A DNA stretch of 64,000 nucleotides from Planctomycetota bacterium (GCA_003671025.1 QWPW01000012.1:1-64000), one strand, 5' to 3'. Shown: positions 37,566 to 46,911, numbered from the stretch's first letter. Numbers and translations: made by a program. The notes: generated from the sequence alone by a model not told the origin.

Positions 37566-37859
37566 GCACGCGTGCGTGGAAGTCACAAACAATGGAACAG
37601 CACGCCGCGCGCACGCAGTGAAGCGTGGGATGAGGTGCGTCCAACGAGGAGTACGTAGCTCTCGTGAGGTGACGAGAGACACGCGTACCGAACAGGTTGC
37701 GCTTGGATGAATTGCATTGATCGCGTACGTCGGTCGAGCAAGTCGGCCACGTGCATCGATCACATGCATCGATCACATGCATCGATCACATGTCGTGACG
37801 ATCACACCTCGCGGCCAACACGTCACACATTGCTCATGCACTGCGTGACGCGGGACTCA
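37566..37859 (+). repeat. Nested repeat unit, copy B (294 bp)
   Basis: Second copy, directly abutting copy A. It has the same block order: conserved block with the hairpin at 37659-37678, six tandem 13-mers (37714-37791) and the 67-bp end block (37792-37858). It ends 31 bp before the stop of the RuvB-like gene on the opposite strand. Confidence 0.9.
37714..37791 (+). repeat. 13-bp tandem array in copy B (6 units)
   Basis: Six units of the same 13-mer as in copy A. The last three are exact GCATCGATCACAT and the first three are degenerate and match the degenerate units of copy A, showing that the arrays share ancestry and changed by whole-unit gain or loss. Confidence 0.9.
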
Positions 37860-37889
37860 CGCAGTGTGCACGCGGTGTGCACACCGTGT

Positions 37890-39539
37890 TCACATGATGC
37901 TCGGGCCATTTTTCGCGGCTCGGTCTTCGCGCAACATGGCAACGATGGCGCCGCGGGTGGCGCACGCACCCCAACCGGTTTCGTTGGAGATGCGTGTCAC
38001 TTCATCAGACGTGGCTTCGTTGATGACTCGTCCACCAAGATGTTCGCGCAGAGACACCGCGTACTGCTCGTTCGAGACACGATTCGCGAGGTCTTCTTCG
38101 ATGGTGGAACGAACTGCATCGACATCCAGCACGCGCGTGCCTTCGAGTTCGGCACGCACGATCATCGCTTTGACCAACGGTTCGGCGCCGTCGAGCAACG
38201 AGCCGAGGAGACGCTGCATATCTGTGATGGCTTCAGGCACGACAGACACGCCATGAGTCGCGAGTGCGCGACAACAGGCCGTGCACAGAGCCTTGGGATC
38301 ACTGCGCAAGTGAATGAGGTGATCGAACTGAGTGCGCAACTGGTATCCGAGCCGACCCATGATGTGGGCGGTACCCACGAGCGTGAACGAGGGGATCTGT
38401 CGAGGCGACTCCGCGGGTTTATCCGCGCGAGCGGAGTCGGCGATGGCTCGGTCGAGCGGAGTCTCGAGCAACGGATGAACCGGGCGCGCGCGACGCACCG
38501 TCACATCTATCGATCCATCTGTCGCTGTGCCGGGCTTTGCGGGACACATGCACGCCTCTAAGAAGGAGTCACACTCATGATCGAGCACTTCGATGTGTCG
38601 AATGAAGAGCACTCCCCCGTTGCCCACGCGCTCGATGGCGCGTTGCAGCCGCTGGGGATCGCAACCCTTGAGCGCATCGAGTTCGATCACACGCTTGGGC
38701 GCGAAGTCGCGAATCAAGGCACGTGCCAAGAGCGTCGTTCCCGAACCAGCGCGGCCGTGAATCAAAATGTGATCGAGTCGGCGATTCTCGCGCAGTGCTC
38801 GCAGGATGTAGCTCTCGAGAATCTGCGGCGTGCGTGACGAGGTCGCGAAGTGCTTGAGTGTCGGCGCGTGAAAGATGGGATTGTTCGCGCGCTTGCTTGA
38901 AGCGGTTGAGACGGTGTCGAGGGGCGACCGAGTAGGCGCGCGCTCAGGTGGTGTGTTGTGTAAAGGAGCGCCTGGCGGCGGGACGCCCTCAGACGAAGGC
39001 GACTTCGGCGAATCAGTTTTGCTCGCGGATGATTTACGTCCACTCGAGCGTTTACGCGGAGCGGCGGCATCAAGCGCGGCATCAACTTTCGCGATGGCTG
39101 CATCGGGCGAGTTGTCGTCCGCAGTCTTCGCGTGAGCTTCGTGTGCAGCAGGCGGTGCGTCGAGCGACGGTTCTTTGGCGTGAGGCTGTGCGCAAGTTTG
39201 GTCGCTCACGCTCATGCCTTCGACAGTGGATGAGGGGTCTGGCGAAGCCGTCGGCCGTGCCGGAAGAATTGCATGTGTCTCAATCACGATGTCGGCGATC
39301 GCGCGAATCGCTGCGACCGTCGTCGAATGCGGATGATGCGCGGTCGGCGCATCGATAGTGCCGCTCGCGATGTTCGTCTTCGCCTGCGCTGGGTCGCTCG
39401 CAACAGTCTCACTGGTGCCGGGCTTCACGCCCGCGTCGGCTCCTATGTTGCCACTGATGGCATCACCCGTAATTGCATTGACCGACACATCGTGGTTTGC
39501 GTTGTTTTTGACATCATCATTCTTCGCCTCATCCATCAT
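37890..39539 (-). CDS. Degenerate RuvB-like AAA+ protein with long disordered N-terminus
   Basis: A 549-residue protein. The first 220 residues are Ala/Pro/Ser/Asp-rich and probably disordered. The rest follows RuvB order: RRLDHILIHGRAGSGTTLLARAL matches the RuvB Walker A region, GGVLFIRHIEVL the Walker B region (RuvB: DVLFIDEIHRL), and FTLVGTAHIMGRLGYQLRTQF the sensor segment (RuvB: FTLIGATTRAG). The Walker A Lys is Thr and the Walker B Asp-Glu is Arg-His, so ATP hydrolysis is unlikely. The RuvB winged-helix end is not recognisable. ATG 39539 has an AGAGGAG ribosome site; ATG 39590 is a weaker alternative. It may be a structural paralogue or DNA-junction binder. Confidence 0.7.
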   Translation of the reverse strand: MMDEAKNDDVKNNANHDVSVNAITGDAISGNIGADAGVKPGTSETVASDPAQAKTNIASGTIDAPTAHHPHSTTVAAIRAIADIVIETHAILPARPTASPDPSSTVEGMSVSDQTCAQPHAKEPSLDAPPAAHEAHAKTADDNSPDAAIAKVDAALDAAAPRKRSSGRKSSASKTDSPKSPSSEGVPPPGAPLHNTPPERAPTRSPLDTVSTASSKRANNPIFHAPTLKHFATSSRTPQILESYILRALRENRRLDHILIHGRAGSGTTLLARALIRDFAPKRVIELDALKGCDPQRLQRAIERVGNGGVLFIRHIEVLDHECDSFLEACMCPAKPGTATDGSIDVTVRRARPVHPLLETPLDRAIADSARADKPAESPRQIPSFTLVGTAHIMGRLGYQLRTQFDHLIHLRSDPKALCTACCRALATHGVSVVPEAITDMQRLLGSLLDGAEPLVKAMIVRAELEGTRVLDVDAVRSTIEEDLANRVSNEQYAVSLREHLGGRVINEATSDEVTRISNETGWGACATRGAIVAMLREDRAAKNGPSIM

Positions 39540-39603
39540 GCTGTGTCTCCTCTGCCACTGTTGTGGCGGTTCCCAATCTTTCGCTGCCATGCCTCATCGC
39601 GAA

Positions 39604-39637
39604 TCGTCAGCTGTCGTCAGCTGTCGTCAGTTGTCGT
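39604..39637. repeat. Three 10-bp direct repeats upstream of the RuvB-like gene
   Basis: TCGTCAGCTG occurs twice, then TCGTCAGTTG, then a partial TCGTCG. The 10-bp phase and position 65-100 bp before the start codon suggest an operator or promoter-proximal binding array. Not recognised. Confidence 0.6.
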
Positions 39638-40078
39638 CGTTTCTCATCGCGTGTTCATCGTGCGCATCGTCGATCACGCGTCTGTTACTAACCCGCGTTT
39701 GTGCGCGGCCACAGAAATCGCCGCGTTTGGGCAACGCTTCTGTTTTTCGATTACCCCAAAATGTGCTGTGTCGCTAATGCGCCATCCCTGTCGGCCATGC
39801 AATTCGTTGCGCGCGGATCCTTCCGCAATCGAAGGAGGATAGTAGGCGCACGGGGCGCAAACGCAAGTGTGCTCCCAACAGATTTTTCGAGACGACGCAG
39901 AGGTGGAATTCGCGCTTATGCGGCGGCTATTCGCGCAGTATCCGAGAGTCATATCTGAGCCACATATGGCTCGTATGCGAGCAGTTCATGAACCATGAAG
40001 CAGTTATGCACGGACTACAGATGTCCTGTGCATGACCTGATCTTTGTCTGTTCAGCGAGCAGGACCCAGAAACTGACA
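39638..40078. other. Non-coding gap upstream of the RuvB-like gene
   Basis: About 440 bp in which I find no convincing gene. Short frames on both strands are Arg/Cys/Ser-rich and look random. An inverted TCCTTC/GAAGGA occurs near 39813-39832 and a TATG-rich patch near 39960. Presumably it carries the promoter of the RuvB-like gene. Confidence 0.4.
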
Positions 40079-40118
40079 CGCCCGCCAGAGTCCACAAGAA
40101 GTCGGACTCTGGCGGGCG
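40079..40118. terminator. Strong hairpin, probable terminator for the YceI-family gene
   Basis: A perfect 15-bp stem (CGCCCGCCAGAGTCC and its complement at 40104-40118) with a 10-nt loop, lying 105 bp past the YceI stop. The T-tract after it is weak on both strands, so efficiency is uncertain. Confidence 0.55.
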
Positions 40119-40222
40119 GTCGCGTCTCAAACATCTCGACGCTCACTCGAGGTTTCACAACTCACCTCAACAGTCTGTCCGTTGCACGCCGCGCGTTGGT
40201 TGCGTGGATTCATGCAACTCGA

Positions 40223-40891
40223 TTACTTCGCTTGCACACCTTCGATGTTCACAAGGATTCTTACTGAATCACCGAGCATTCCCTTGGCGACTCCATAGTT
40301 CATGCCGAAATCGCTGCGCTTGATGGTGAACACCACCTCAACGCCCGCACGCGCGGTGCCGCTCATGTCAGACACGCCGGTGATTTCACCGACCGCAGTG
40401 ACCGGCTTGGTCACACCATGCAATGTGAGGTCGCCCGAGATTTCAAGCACCCCAGTGCTGCTGCTGGTTGTGCTCCTCGAACTGAACGACATCGTGGGAA
40501 ACTCTGCGACGTTGAAAAAGTCAGCGCCCTTGAGATGTCCGTCGAGCTGGTCGACGCTCGTATCAACGCTTGCGACATCAACCGTGATGGAGAACGCCGA
40601 CTTGGACGCGTCATCCGCGAGCGTGAAGGTTCCAGCGATTCCGTTGAAGCGCCCCCAGAACTGACCAGCACCCGCGTGCAGGACGCGGAACATCGCGGAC
40701 GAGTGGATGTCGTCGACGTTGTACGCACGAACACCTTCAGCACTCGCGGTCGGCGTGGCGACGACCGCGGGCGCAGTCGCGGGCTTGGGCGCAGGTTTCG
40801 TGTCTTGTGTTGCCGCGAGGCCAGCCAGCGAAATCGCGGTAAGTGCGGTGAGGGATGCGATGGACGTGATCGAGAATAAGTGACGATTCAT
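40223..40891 (-). CDS. YceI-family protein, secreted
   Basis: A 222-residue protein from ATG 40891 with a GGAG ribosome site 7 nt upstream. Signal peptide: hydrophobic LTALTAISLAGLAA. An Ala/Pro linker follows, then the YceI lipocalin-like barrel: YNVDDIHSSAMFRVLHAGAG, VDTSVDQLDGHLKGADFFNVAEFP and SGDLTLHGVTKPV are characteristic. YceI proteins bind isoprenoid chains in the periplasm and are linked to stress or lipid handling; the ligand here is unknown. An in-frame extension to 41212 is rejected because the signal peptide sits at the chosen start. Confidence 0.93.
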   Translation of the reverse strand: MNRHLFSITSIASLTALTAISLAGLAATQDTKPAPKPATAPAVVATPTASAEGVRAYNVDDIHSSAMFRVLHAGAGQFWGRFNGIAGTFTLADDASKSAFSITVDVASVDTSVDQLDGHLKGADFFNVAEFPTMSFSSRSTTSSSTGVLEISGDLTLHGVTKPVTAVGEITGVSDMSGTARAGVEVVFTIKRSDFGMNYGVAKGMLGDSVRILVNIEGVQAK

Positions 40892-41138
40892 GACTGACTC
40901 CGGAATGGAAAGAGGGTTTGCGTTGCTCGCAGTTGTGGATTGAAACGGGACCGTCATACCGATGACGCGGCATCGGGCTTCGCATCTTCGCGTGTCATGG
41001 GCGTGCGGGAGCGATCGCCGCTCCCACAATTTCGATGTGCCTGGCACTTGCAATTTGTTCGAGGCGGGAGAGCGGTCGAACTGTCGACAAATTCGCCTGC
41101 TGCGCCCGCGTGACCGTGTTCGCCGATAGGGCGGCACG

Positions 41139-42323
41139 ATGTCTGATTCCATTGTCATCGCACTCGGCTGGGTTACGGTCGTCGCGGGCGCGGGCTTGGT
41201 TGTGCTGGGCAATCGTGGCCTGCGCGCGGCGCAACCGTTCTGCGCGCGCTGTTGGCACCCGATTCATCCCGGTGGAGCCGTGGTCGGCCAGGTCTGCGTC
41301 GAATGCGGCACCGCCTTCGGACGCGCGACAGACATCGCAACTAGGTATCGGCGTCCGATGTTCAAGTGGATTGGACTCATTCTGACACTCGTTGGAGCCA
41401 CACTCTGCATCGGTCTCGAGCGCCGAATCGCCATTTTGAAGCGAATACTGCCACTAACTAAAGTTGAATCAACTCAAACTCTAGGTTTATGCGAAGTCAC
41501 GATCTACGCGCCATGTTGGCCAAGCGATGCCTCTGAGCGTCGCATCGAGGTTCGACTTGATGGCAATGTCGTGTATGCGACCAACGCGTTTTACCCCAGC
41601 GCGGGACTCGCCTCGTTCGAGAGTGTGCTGACGGAGGGGAATTCTTTCGACGACGGGCAACTAAGAGACTTGCTGTGGGTGCGCTTCGATTCAGGAGGCT
41701 CGGGCGGCTTCAGCGATACCTATTTCTTCGAAGCCGAGCCCGGAGGGGAGTTTCTCCCAGCGGCGATTACCCACAACGGTTCGCTAGAGGGTGCCCGGTC
41801 GGACGATTGGTTCGACGGGAGCGTGTGGCGGCAAACCGATCTTTCGTACCGCTACCGCTGGACTTCGGGCTTCGCGGGACCACAACCCACACTGCGGGGG
41901 ATTCCTGGCGACGACGGATTGATGTTTCTCACTCCCCTGCCAGCCGAGGCGCCCACGGCAGAGCAGCTCGCGCAATTGCGCGCGACCGTTGCGAACGCGC
42001 CTCTTGATGCCGGCGCACGTGACACGATTCTTGGCGCGACGTTGTCCGGCTTCTTCGACCTCGTGTACTCCGGCCGCGCCGTTGATGCATGGGTCTTCTT
42101 TCGCGGGTGCTTCAACGATGGAATTGCGCGATTGATCGCCGATGCAAAACCTGAGGGAGAAGACAGCGGAGGCTTCCGTGAGGAGCAACTTCCGCGCACG
42201 CGCGAAGCGTGGGAAGCGATGTTGCTCGAGGCGATGCTCGAGAGCGAGTTCATCGTCGAGTTGCAGGGGCGCAACGGCGGATCGATCGCGCCGCCTTCCA
42301 CGGAGCCATCCACGCGCGAGTGA
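41139..42323 (+). CDS. Hypothetical membrane protein with a zinc ribbon
   Basis: A 394-residue protein, family not recognised. An N-terminal membrane helix (about 5-25) is followed by two cysteine pairs (CARCWHPIHPGG and CVECGTAFG), a second helix (about 76-94) and a soluble domain of about 290 residues, rich in aromatic residues (YFFEAEPGGEFLP, RQTDLSYRYRW), probably on the periplasmic side. The design resembles the protein at 36265-36903. The next gene starts 26 bp downstream on the same strand, so the two may be co-transcribed. Confidence 0.6.
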   Translation: MSDSIVIALGWVTVVAGAGLVVLGNRGLRAAQPFCARCWHPIHPGGAVVGQVCVECGTAFGRATDIATRYRRPMFKWIGLILTLVGATLCIGLERRIAILKRILPLTKVESTQTLGLCEVTIYAPCWPSDASERRIEVRLDGNVVYATNAFYPSAGLASFESVLTEGNSFDDGQLRDLLWVRFDSGGSGGFSDTYFFEAEPGGEFLPAAITHNGSLEGARSDDWFDGSVWRQTDLSYRYRWTSGFAGPQPTLRGIPGDDGLMFLTPLPAEAPTAEQLAQLRATVANAPLDAGARDTILGATLSGFFDLVYSGRAVDAWVFFRGCFNDGIARLIADAKPEGEDSGGFREEQLPRTREAWEAMLLEAMLESEFIVELQGRNGGSIAPPSTEPSTRE

Positions 42324-42349
42324 CGAAGGTGCAGCGGTAGGATGGCAAG

Positions 42350-45300
42350 ATGTTTGCTTCGCTTGCGCCTCGTGTTGCGTTTGTTCCGGTTGCTCTCGTG
42401 GTGATGTGTGCGCCAGCGCACGGGTGGGCACTCGTTGTCCCGCCGACGACGCACGGCGAGAGTACGGCTGCACCTCCGTCCCCCACTGCTGTTGTTGATG
42501 CGTGCAAGATCAAGCCAGTCGAAGGTCTCGCGAAATCAACCGTCGCGACCTATCCACTCATCGATGACCCCGTTGCGTTTTGCATCGATGAGCAAGGGCG
42601 TTTCTATTTCGCCGAGAGCGATCGACAAGAGCGAGGCATCGAAGACAATCGCTCGAGCTCGTGGTGGTTGCTCGATGACATCGCTTCAGAGACGGTGGAA
42701 GATCGTCTCGCGATGTATCGCAAGTGGGAGGCGAAGCGCGAAGGCGGCATGGCCTACTACTCGAAGTGGAGTGATCGCATCGCGCAACTCCGTGATGCCG
42801 ATGGCAACGGAACATTCGAGCATCGCAGTGATTTCGCGGGACCGTTCAACGAGCCACTCGATGGATCCGGTGCAGGACTGCTCGCGTTTGATGGCGACAT
42901 CTTCTACACCAACATTCCCAATCTCTGGCGCATGCGCGATGCTGACGGTGATGGTGTCGCCGAGTTCACGCTGAAGGATTCAACGGGATACGGCGTGCGT
43001 GTTGCACTGCGTGGACATGACATGCACGGTCTCACGATTGGATACGACGGCAAGGTGTACTGGTCGATTGGTGATCGCGGCTATCACGTGAAAACTCCCG
43101 ACGGCGCGCTCTTGCATGATCCGCGCGCAGGTGCTGTTTTCCGCATGAATCCCGACGGAAGCGAACTCGAGCTCTACTACACAGGCCTGCGCAATCCGCA
43201 AGAGTTAGCGTTTGATGCGGAGGGAAATCTTTTCACCGGGGACAACAACTCCGATGGCGGCGACAAGGCGCGCATCGTCTATTGCATGGAGGGCGGCGAG
43301 ACCGGTTGGTCGATGGACTATCAAACGCTCGAAGGCGCGAACCAGCGTGGTCCGTGGAATCAAGAAGGCATCTGGCATCTGCGTCCCGATCTCGCGCCGC
43401 ACAAGGTGACTGCGTATTCGCCGTTGCAACCAGCGTGGACGTTGCCGCCGCTTGATCATGTCAGCAGTGGTCCATCGGGCCTCGTCTTCTATCCCGGCCT
43501 TGGACTCTCGTCGCGCTACGACAACCATTTTTTCTTGTGCGACTTTCTCGGCGGCGATAGTTACTCACAGGTGTTGTCGTTTGCGCTTGAGCCTGTTGGC
43601 GCGGGATTCAAAGTCGTCGATGAGCATCCCTTCGTCGAAAATGTGTTGCCCACCGATGTCGACTTTGGTTACGACGGAAAGATGTACATCACCGATTGGG
43701 GCGGCGGATGGGAGAGCGGCGAGAAGGGTGAGCTCTATGCCGTGTGGGATGCAACGCGTGTTGCGGATCCGCGTGTTGCGCAAGTGACGCAACTGTTTGC
43801 CGAGGGATTTGCGCAGCGTGATAGCGATGAACTCGCGGCGCTGTTGGCGCACGCGGATCGGCGTGTGCGGCAGCGAGCACAATTTGCGCTGGCCGCGCGC
43901 GGAAATATCACCACTGCGTTGCTTGGTGATGTCGCGCAACACGGCACCGATCACTTCGCACGCGTGCATGCCATCTGGGCGCTGGGTCAACAGGCCTCGA
44001 GAAATCTGCGTAATTCAAGCAATCTGGAAGCAGGTTCATTGAGCGACGCAACAAGCGCGATCGATTTCGTGCTGCCACTTCTTCACGATCGTGACGCACT
44101 CGTGCGTGCGCAGGCTGCGCGCATGCTCGGCGAGGCGCGTGCTACCGCGGCAGTCACCACGCTGAGCGATCTCTGCGCCGACGACAACGTACGCGTGCGC
44201 GCATTCGCGGCGATGGCGCTGGGCAAGATTGGCGCGCGTGAAGCAGTGCCTGCGATTGTCTCGATGGTTGCGGAGAACGCGGATCGTGATCCGTTTCTGC
44301 GTCACGCTGGCGTGCAAGCGTTGGCATGGATCAACGACAGCGCGCTTCTGGGCGAACTCAGCGCCGACCCGTTGCCCGCGACACGCATGGCCGCGATGTT
44401 GGCGATGCGCAAGTTGCGCGATGTGCGTCTGGCGAAGTTTCTCAATGATCCCGAGCGCACCATTCGTCTCGAAGCTGCGCGCGCGATCAACGACATCCCG
44501 ATGCCGTCACTGCGCGCGCAGCTCGCGGATTCGATCACGCGATTCACGAGTGCGCCCTCGCCAACGACAACAAGCAACGCGGCCGCAGTCGCCAGCCGCA
44601 ATCACTCCTTCACGCGCGAGGTGTGGAAGCTGACACGCGCAGGAACAGTCGCGGACCTTAGCGACACCGCGCTGTTCGCCAAGACTCCCGATGAATCGAA
44701 AGAATTGCCAGTGGCGGCTGCTCCGCGCAACGCGGGCAATCAATACATCGCGCGCATTCGCGGCGTGGTTGAGGCGCCGCTCACCGGCGAGTACACCTTC
44801 GCGATCGCGAGTGACGACGATTCGATTCTCCTCGTTGGCACAAGCGATGATCCGTCGACGTTGCGCGCGATTGCGCACGTCGATGGCTACTCGGAGCCTG
44901 GTGATTACCAAGGTCAACCAGGGCAACGTTCCCAACCGATTCGGCTCGAGCAAGGAAAGCGCTACGCCATCACTGCTCTACATGCAGAGGGCGGCGGCGG
45001 CGATCATTGCTCGATCGCATGGACCATGCCTGATGGACGCGTTGAGCAACCGATCGGCGTTGCCGCCGTGGACCAAAGCGAGTTCCCTCACATGCGTCGA
45101 GCGATTGAAGCGTGTCTCGCCGAAGGAACTCCAGCGACGGCCACGTTGTTGTGCGACTTCGCGTTGACCGCATCGAATCCGATGCCCATGCGCATCGAAG
45201 CACTCGACGCACTCGGCGCGTGGACTACCGCGTCGCCGCGCAATCGAGTGAATGGCATGTATCGCGTCATCGATGGGAAGGCGCGCGATGTTGCAATGCT

Positions 45301-46159
45301 CAACGCAGTGTTGGCGCGCAAACTCGCGCCTCTGGCCGAAAATCCCGACGCACTCTTGCGTTCGACCGCGCGCGATGTCGCAGTGAAGTTTGGTGTTTCG
45401 CTTGATCCCGATGCGTCACTGCGTGCAGTAAGCGACAGCACACTCTCCAGCGCAGAGCGCGTGTCGAGTTTGCGTTCACTTGCTGGTGACACGGGAGGTC
45501 GACTGACAGTGGGGCTCGATGCAGCGCTTGTTTCCGACGCACCACTTCTGCGCGCGGAAGCACGGACGATGTTGTTACGCAACAACGATGCACGCGCACT
45601 CGCGTTGCTCAGCGACGCGTCAGCGAGCGGAACCATCATTGAGCGCCAACGCGCGATTCAAGATCTCGCATCGCTCGGTGGCAGTAGCGGCGACGCAGCT
45701 CTTACTCCGCTCGTGCAGCAACTCGCCGATGGCACGCTTGATGCTGCGTTGTGTTTGGATGTGGTCGAAGCGAGCACGTCGCGCAATGAGGGCGCGATGC
45801 ACACAGCACTTGAGCGTTGGAAGATCTCTCTGAACGACTCGGCGATCAATCGGTACGAGGCCATCGCGCTCGAAGGTGGCGACGCGGTGAATGGGCGCAC
45901 GATCGTGCTCTATCACACCAGCGCGGTGTGCATGAAGTGTCACGCCATTCAAGGCTCAGGAGGCAACGCGGCCCCTGCTCTTGATGGCGTCGCGACGCGC
46001 GGCGATGCGCGCTATCTCCTCCACTCCCTGATCGAGCCGAACGAGAAAGTCGCCGAGGGCTACGTGAATGCCGGCGCGAGCGCGATGCCTTCGATGCAAA
46101 CAGTGTTGACTGACCGTGAGGTGCGCGACGCAGTGGCGTACTTGAAGACGCTCCAGTGA
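42350..46159 (+). CDS. PVC-type heme-binding CxxCH protein (propeller, HEAT, PA14, cytochrome c)
   Basis: A 1269-residue secreted protein. After a signal peptide (ending near AHGWA) comes a six-bladed propeller of the soluble glucose-dehydrogenase type (GDNNSDGGDKARIVY is typical; about residues 50-470). HEAT-like repeats follow (about 480-740; RVRAFAAMALGKIGAREAVP), then a PA14 domain (about 790-900; LTGEYTFAIASDDDSILLVG), then more helical repeats. The end is a cytochrome c module with CMKCH as the heme site and an SAMPSMQTVLTDREV segment offering the Met ligand. This fusion is characteristic of Planctomycetes and is presumed to oxidise sugars or polysaccharides outside the cytoplasmic membrane. 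Confidence 0.93.
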   Translation: MFASLAPRVAFVPVALVVMCAPAHGWALVVPPTTHGESTAAPPSPTAVVDACKIKPVEGLAKSTVATYPLIDDPVAFCIDEQGRFYFAESDRQERGIEDNRSSSWWLLDDIASETVEDRLAMYRKWEAKREGGMAYYSKWSDRIAQLRDADGNGTFEHRSDFAGPFNEPLDGSGAGLLAFDGDIFYTNIPNLWRMRDADGDGVAEFTLKDSTGYGVRVALRGHDMHGLTIGYDGKVYWSIGDRGYHVKTPDGALLHDPRAGAVFRMNPDGSELELYYTGLRNPQELAFDAEGNLFTGDNNSDGGDKARIVYCMEGGETGWSMDYQTLEGANQRGPWNQEGIWHLRPDLAPHKVTAYSPLQPAWTLPPLDHVSSGPSGLVFYPGLGLSSRYDNHFFLCDFLGGDSYSQVLSFALEPVGAGFKVVDEHPFVENVLPTDVDFGYDGKMYITDWGGGWESGEKGELYAVWDATRVADPRVAQVTQLFAEGFAQRDSDELAALLAHADRRVRQRAQFALAARGNITTALLGDVAQHGTDHFARVHAIWALGQQASRNLRNSSNLEAGSLSDATSAIDFVLPLLHDRDALVRAQAARMLGEARATAAVTTLSDLCADDNVRVRAFAAMALGKIGAREAVPAIVSMVAENADRDPFLRHAGVQALAWINDSALLGELSADPLPATRMAAMLAMRKLRDVRLAKFLNDPERTIRLEAARAINDIPMPSLRAQLADSITRFTSAPSPTTTSNAAAVASRNHSFTREVWKLTRAGTVADLSDTALFAKTPDESKELPVAAAPRNAGNQYIARIRGVVEAPLTGEYTFAIASDDDSILLVGTSDDPSTLRAIAHVDGYSEPGDYQGQPGQRSQPIRLEQGKRYAITALHAEGGGGDHCSIAWTMPDGRVEQPIGVAAVDQSEFPHMRRAIEACLAEGTPATATLLCDFALTASNPMPMRIEALDALGAWTTASPRNRVNGMYRVIDGKARDVAMLNAVLARKLAPLAENPDALLRSTARDVAVKFGVSLDPDASLRAVSDSTLSSAERVSSLRSLAGDTGGRLTVGLDAALVSDAPLLRAEARTMLLRNNDARALALLSDASASGTIIERQRAIQDLASLGGSSGDAALTPLVQQLADGTLDAALCLDVVEASTSRNEGAMHTALERWKISLNDSAINRYEAIALEGGDAVNGRTIVLYHTSAVCMKCHAIQGSGGNAAPALDGVATRGDARYLLHSLIEPNEKVAEGYVNAGASAMPSMQTVLTDREVRDAVAYLKTLQ

Positions 46160-46219
46160 TTGTTCATCTGTGACTAACACGCACGATGACAGTCACAGCA
46201 ATTCGCACGACAAAACAAG

Positions 46220-46249
46220 CAACAGGCGCACCACGCGGTGCGCCTGTTG
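46220..46249. terminator. Bidirectional hairpin terminator
   Basis: CAACAGGCGCACC and its exact complement form a 13-bp stem around a 4-nt loop, 60 bp past the cytochrome stop and 38 bp before the convergent PEP-CTERM-like gene's stop. A-rich sequence precedes it and T/G-rich sequence follows, so it can serve both genes. Confidence 0.75.
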
Positions 46250-46287
46250 TGTTTAGTGTGGGAGATGTGCGTTGCCTGTGATGAAAC

Positions 46288-46815
46288 TCAACGACGTCGA
46301 CGTCGTGTGAGCAGCATGGATGCGATCACCACGCACGCGCTCGGTGTTGGCACAGATGTTGGTGCGCTGTTCGAACCGAACACCCATCCATCATTCATGC
46401 CATTCGAGTGCGCGCGATCAGCGAAGCCGACCCACGATTCACTCCATGCAGCGAGCGCATCGTCGCGCGTCCAGTAGTGCCAGTAGTCGAGATACTCCGG
46501 CGGTGTTCCGAAGCCCTCGTTGCTGTCGCTGCCGATACTGATGCCGACGATCGCGTCACCGAAGCTGTACGAAATCGTTTGATACGCGAAGTAACTTGGT
46601 TGCGCCGCCGCGATGATGGTGATGAGATCGTCACCAAACACCGCGCCGTCGTAACGCACCTCGTAGAGATACGTATTGTTGTTCGCGAATTGGAATTGGA
46701 GATAGCTACTGCTCGCTCCACTGCCAACCACAAACGAATCGACGATGTCTGCGTGAGACACTGTCGCGCTGAATGCAATCGTGCTGACGATCATCAAACT
46801 GTTGACGCACTTCAT
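46288..46815 (-). CDS. PEP-CTERM-like surface protein
   Basis: A 175-residue protein from ATG 46815. Signal peptide: MKCVNSLMIVSTIAFSA, cleavage near SHA. The mature part is rich in Tyr, Ser, Asn and Trp (YLDYWHYWTRDDALAAW), with no known domain. The C-terminus, VPTPSACVVIASMLLTRRRRR, has the Pro-containing motif, hydrophobic helix and Arg cluster of exosortase-sorted PEP-CTERM proteins. No exosortase gene is in this window. The longer frame to 46950 lacks a secretion signal at its start and is rejected. Confidence 0.72.
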   Translation of the reverse strand: MKCVNSLMIVSTIAFSATVSHADIVDSFVVGSGASSSYLQFQFANNNTYLYEVRYDGAVFGDDLITIIAAAQPSYFAYQTISYSFGDAIVGISIGSDSNEGFGTPPEYLDYWHYWTRDDALAAWSESWVGFADRAHSNGMNDGWVFGSNSAPTSVPTPSACVVIASMLLTRRRRR

Positions 46816-46911
46816 GTGCGTGCTCTCTTTCTCGCAGCATGAGCGGCTGCGATCAACCGCGTATCCATTGCGGCGACCAACGAGCCCGGCTCCGAGGAAA
46901 GTTCTCGCTGT

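Noticed and set aside
37707-38561. 284-residue forward frame with IDHMHRSHASITC-like repeats
   Set aside because: Its start is only the translated 13-bp array and the rest is antisense to the RuvB-like gene.
41007-41025. GGGAGCG/CGCTCCC hairpin between the YceI-family gene and the zinc-ribbon gene
   Set aside because: Lies between divergent starts, so it is not a terminator; only 7 bp of stem, common in GC-rich DNA.
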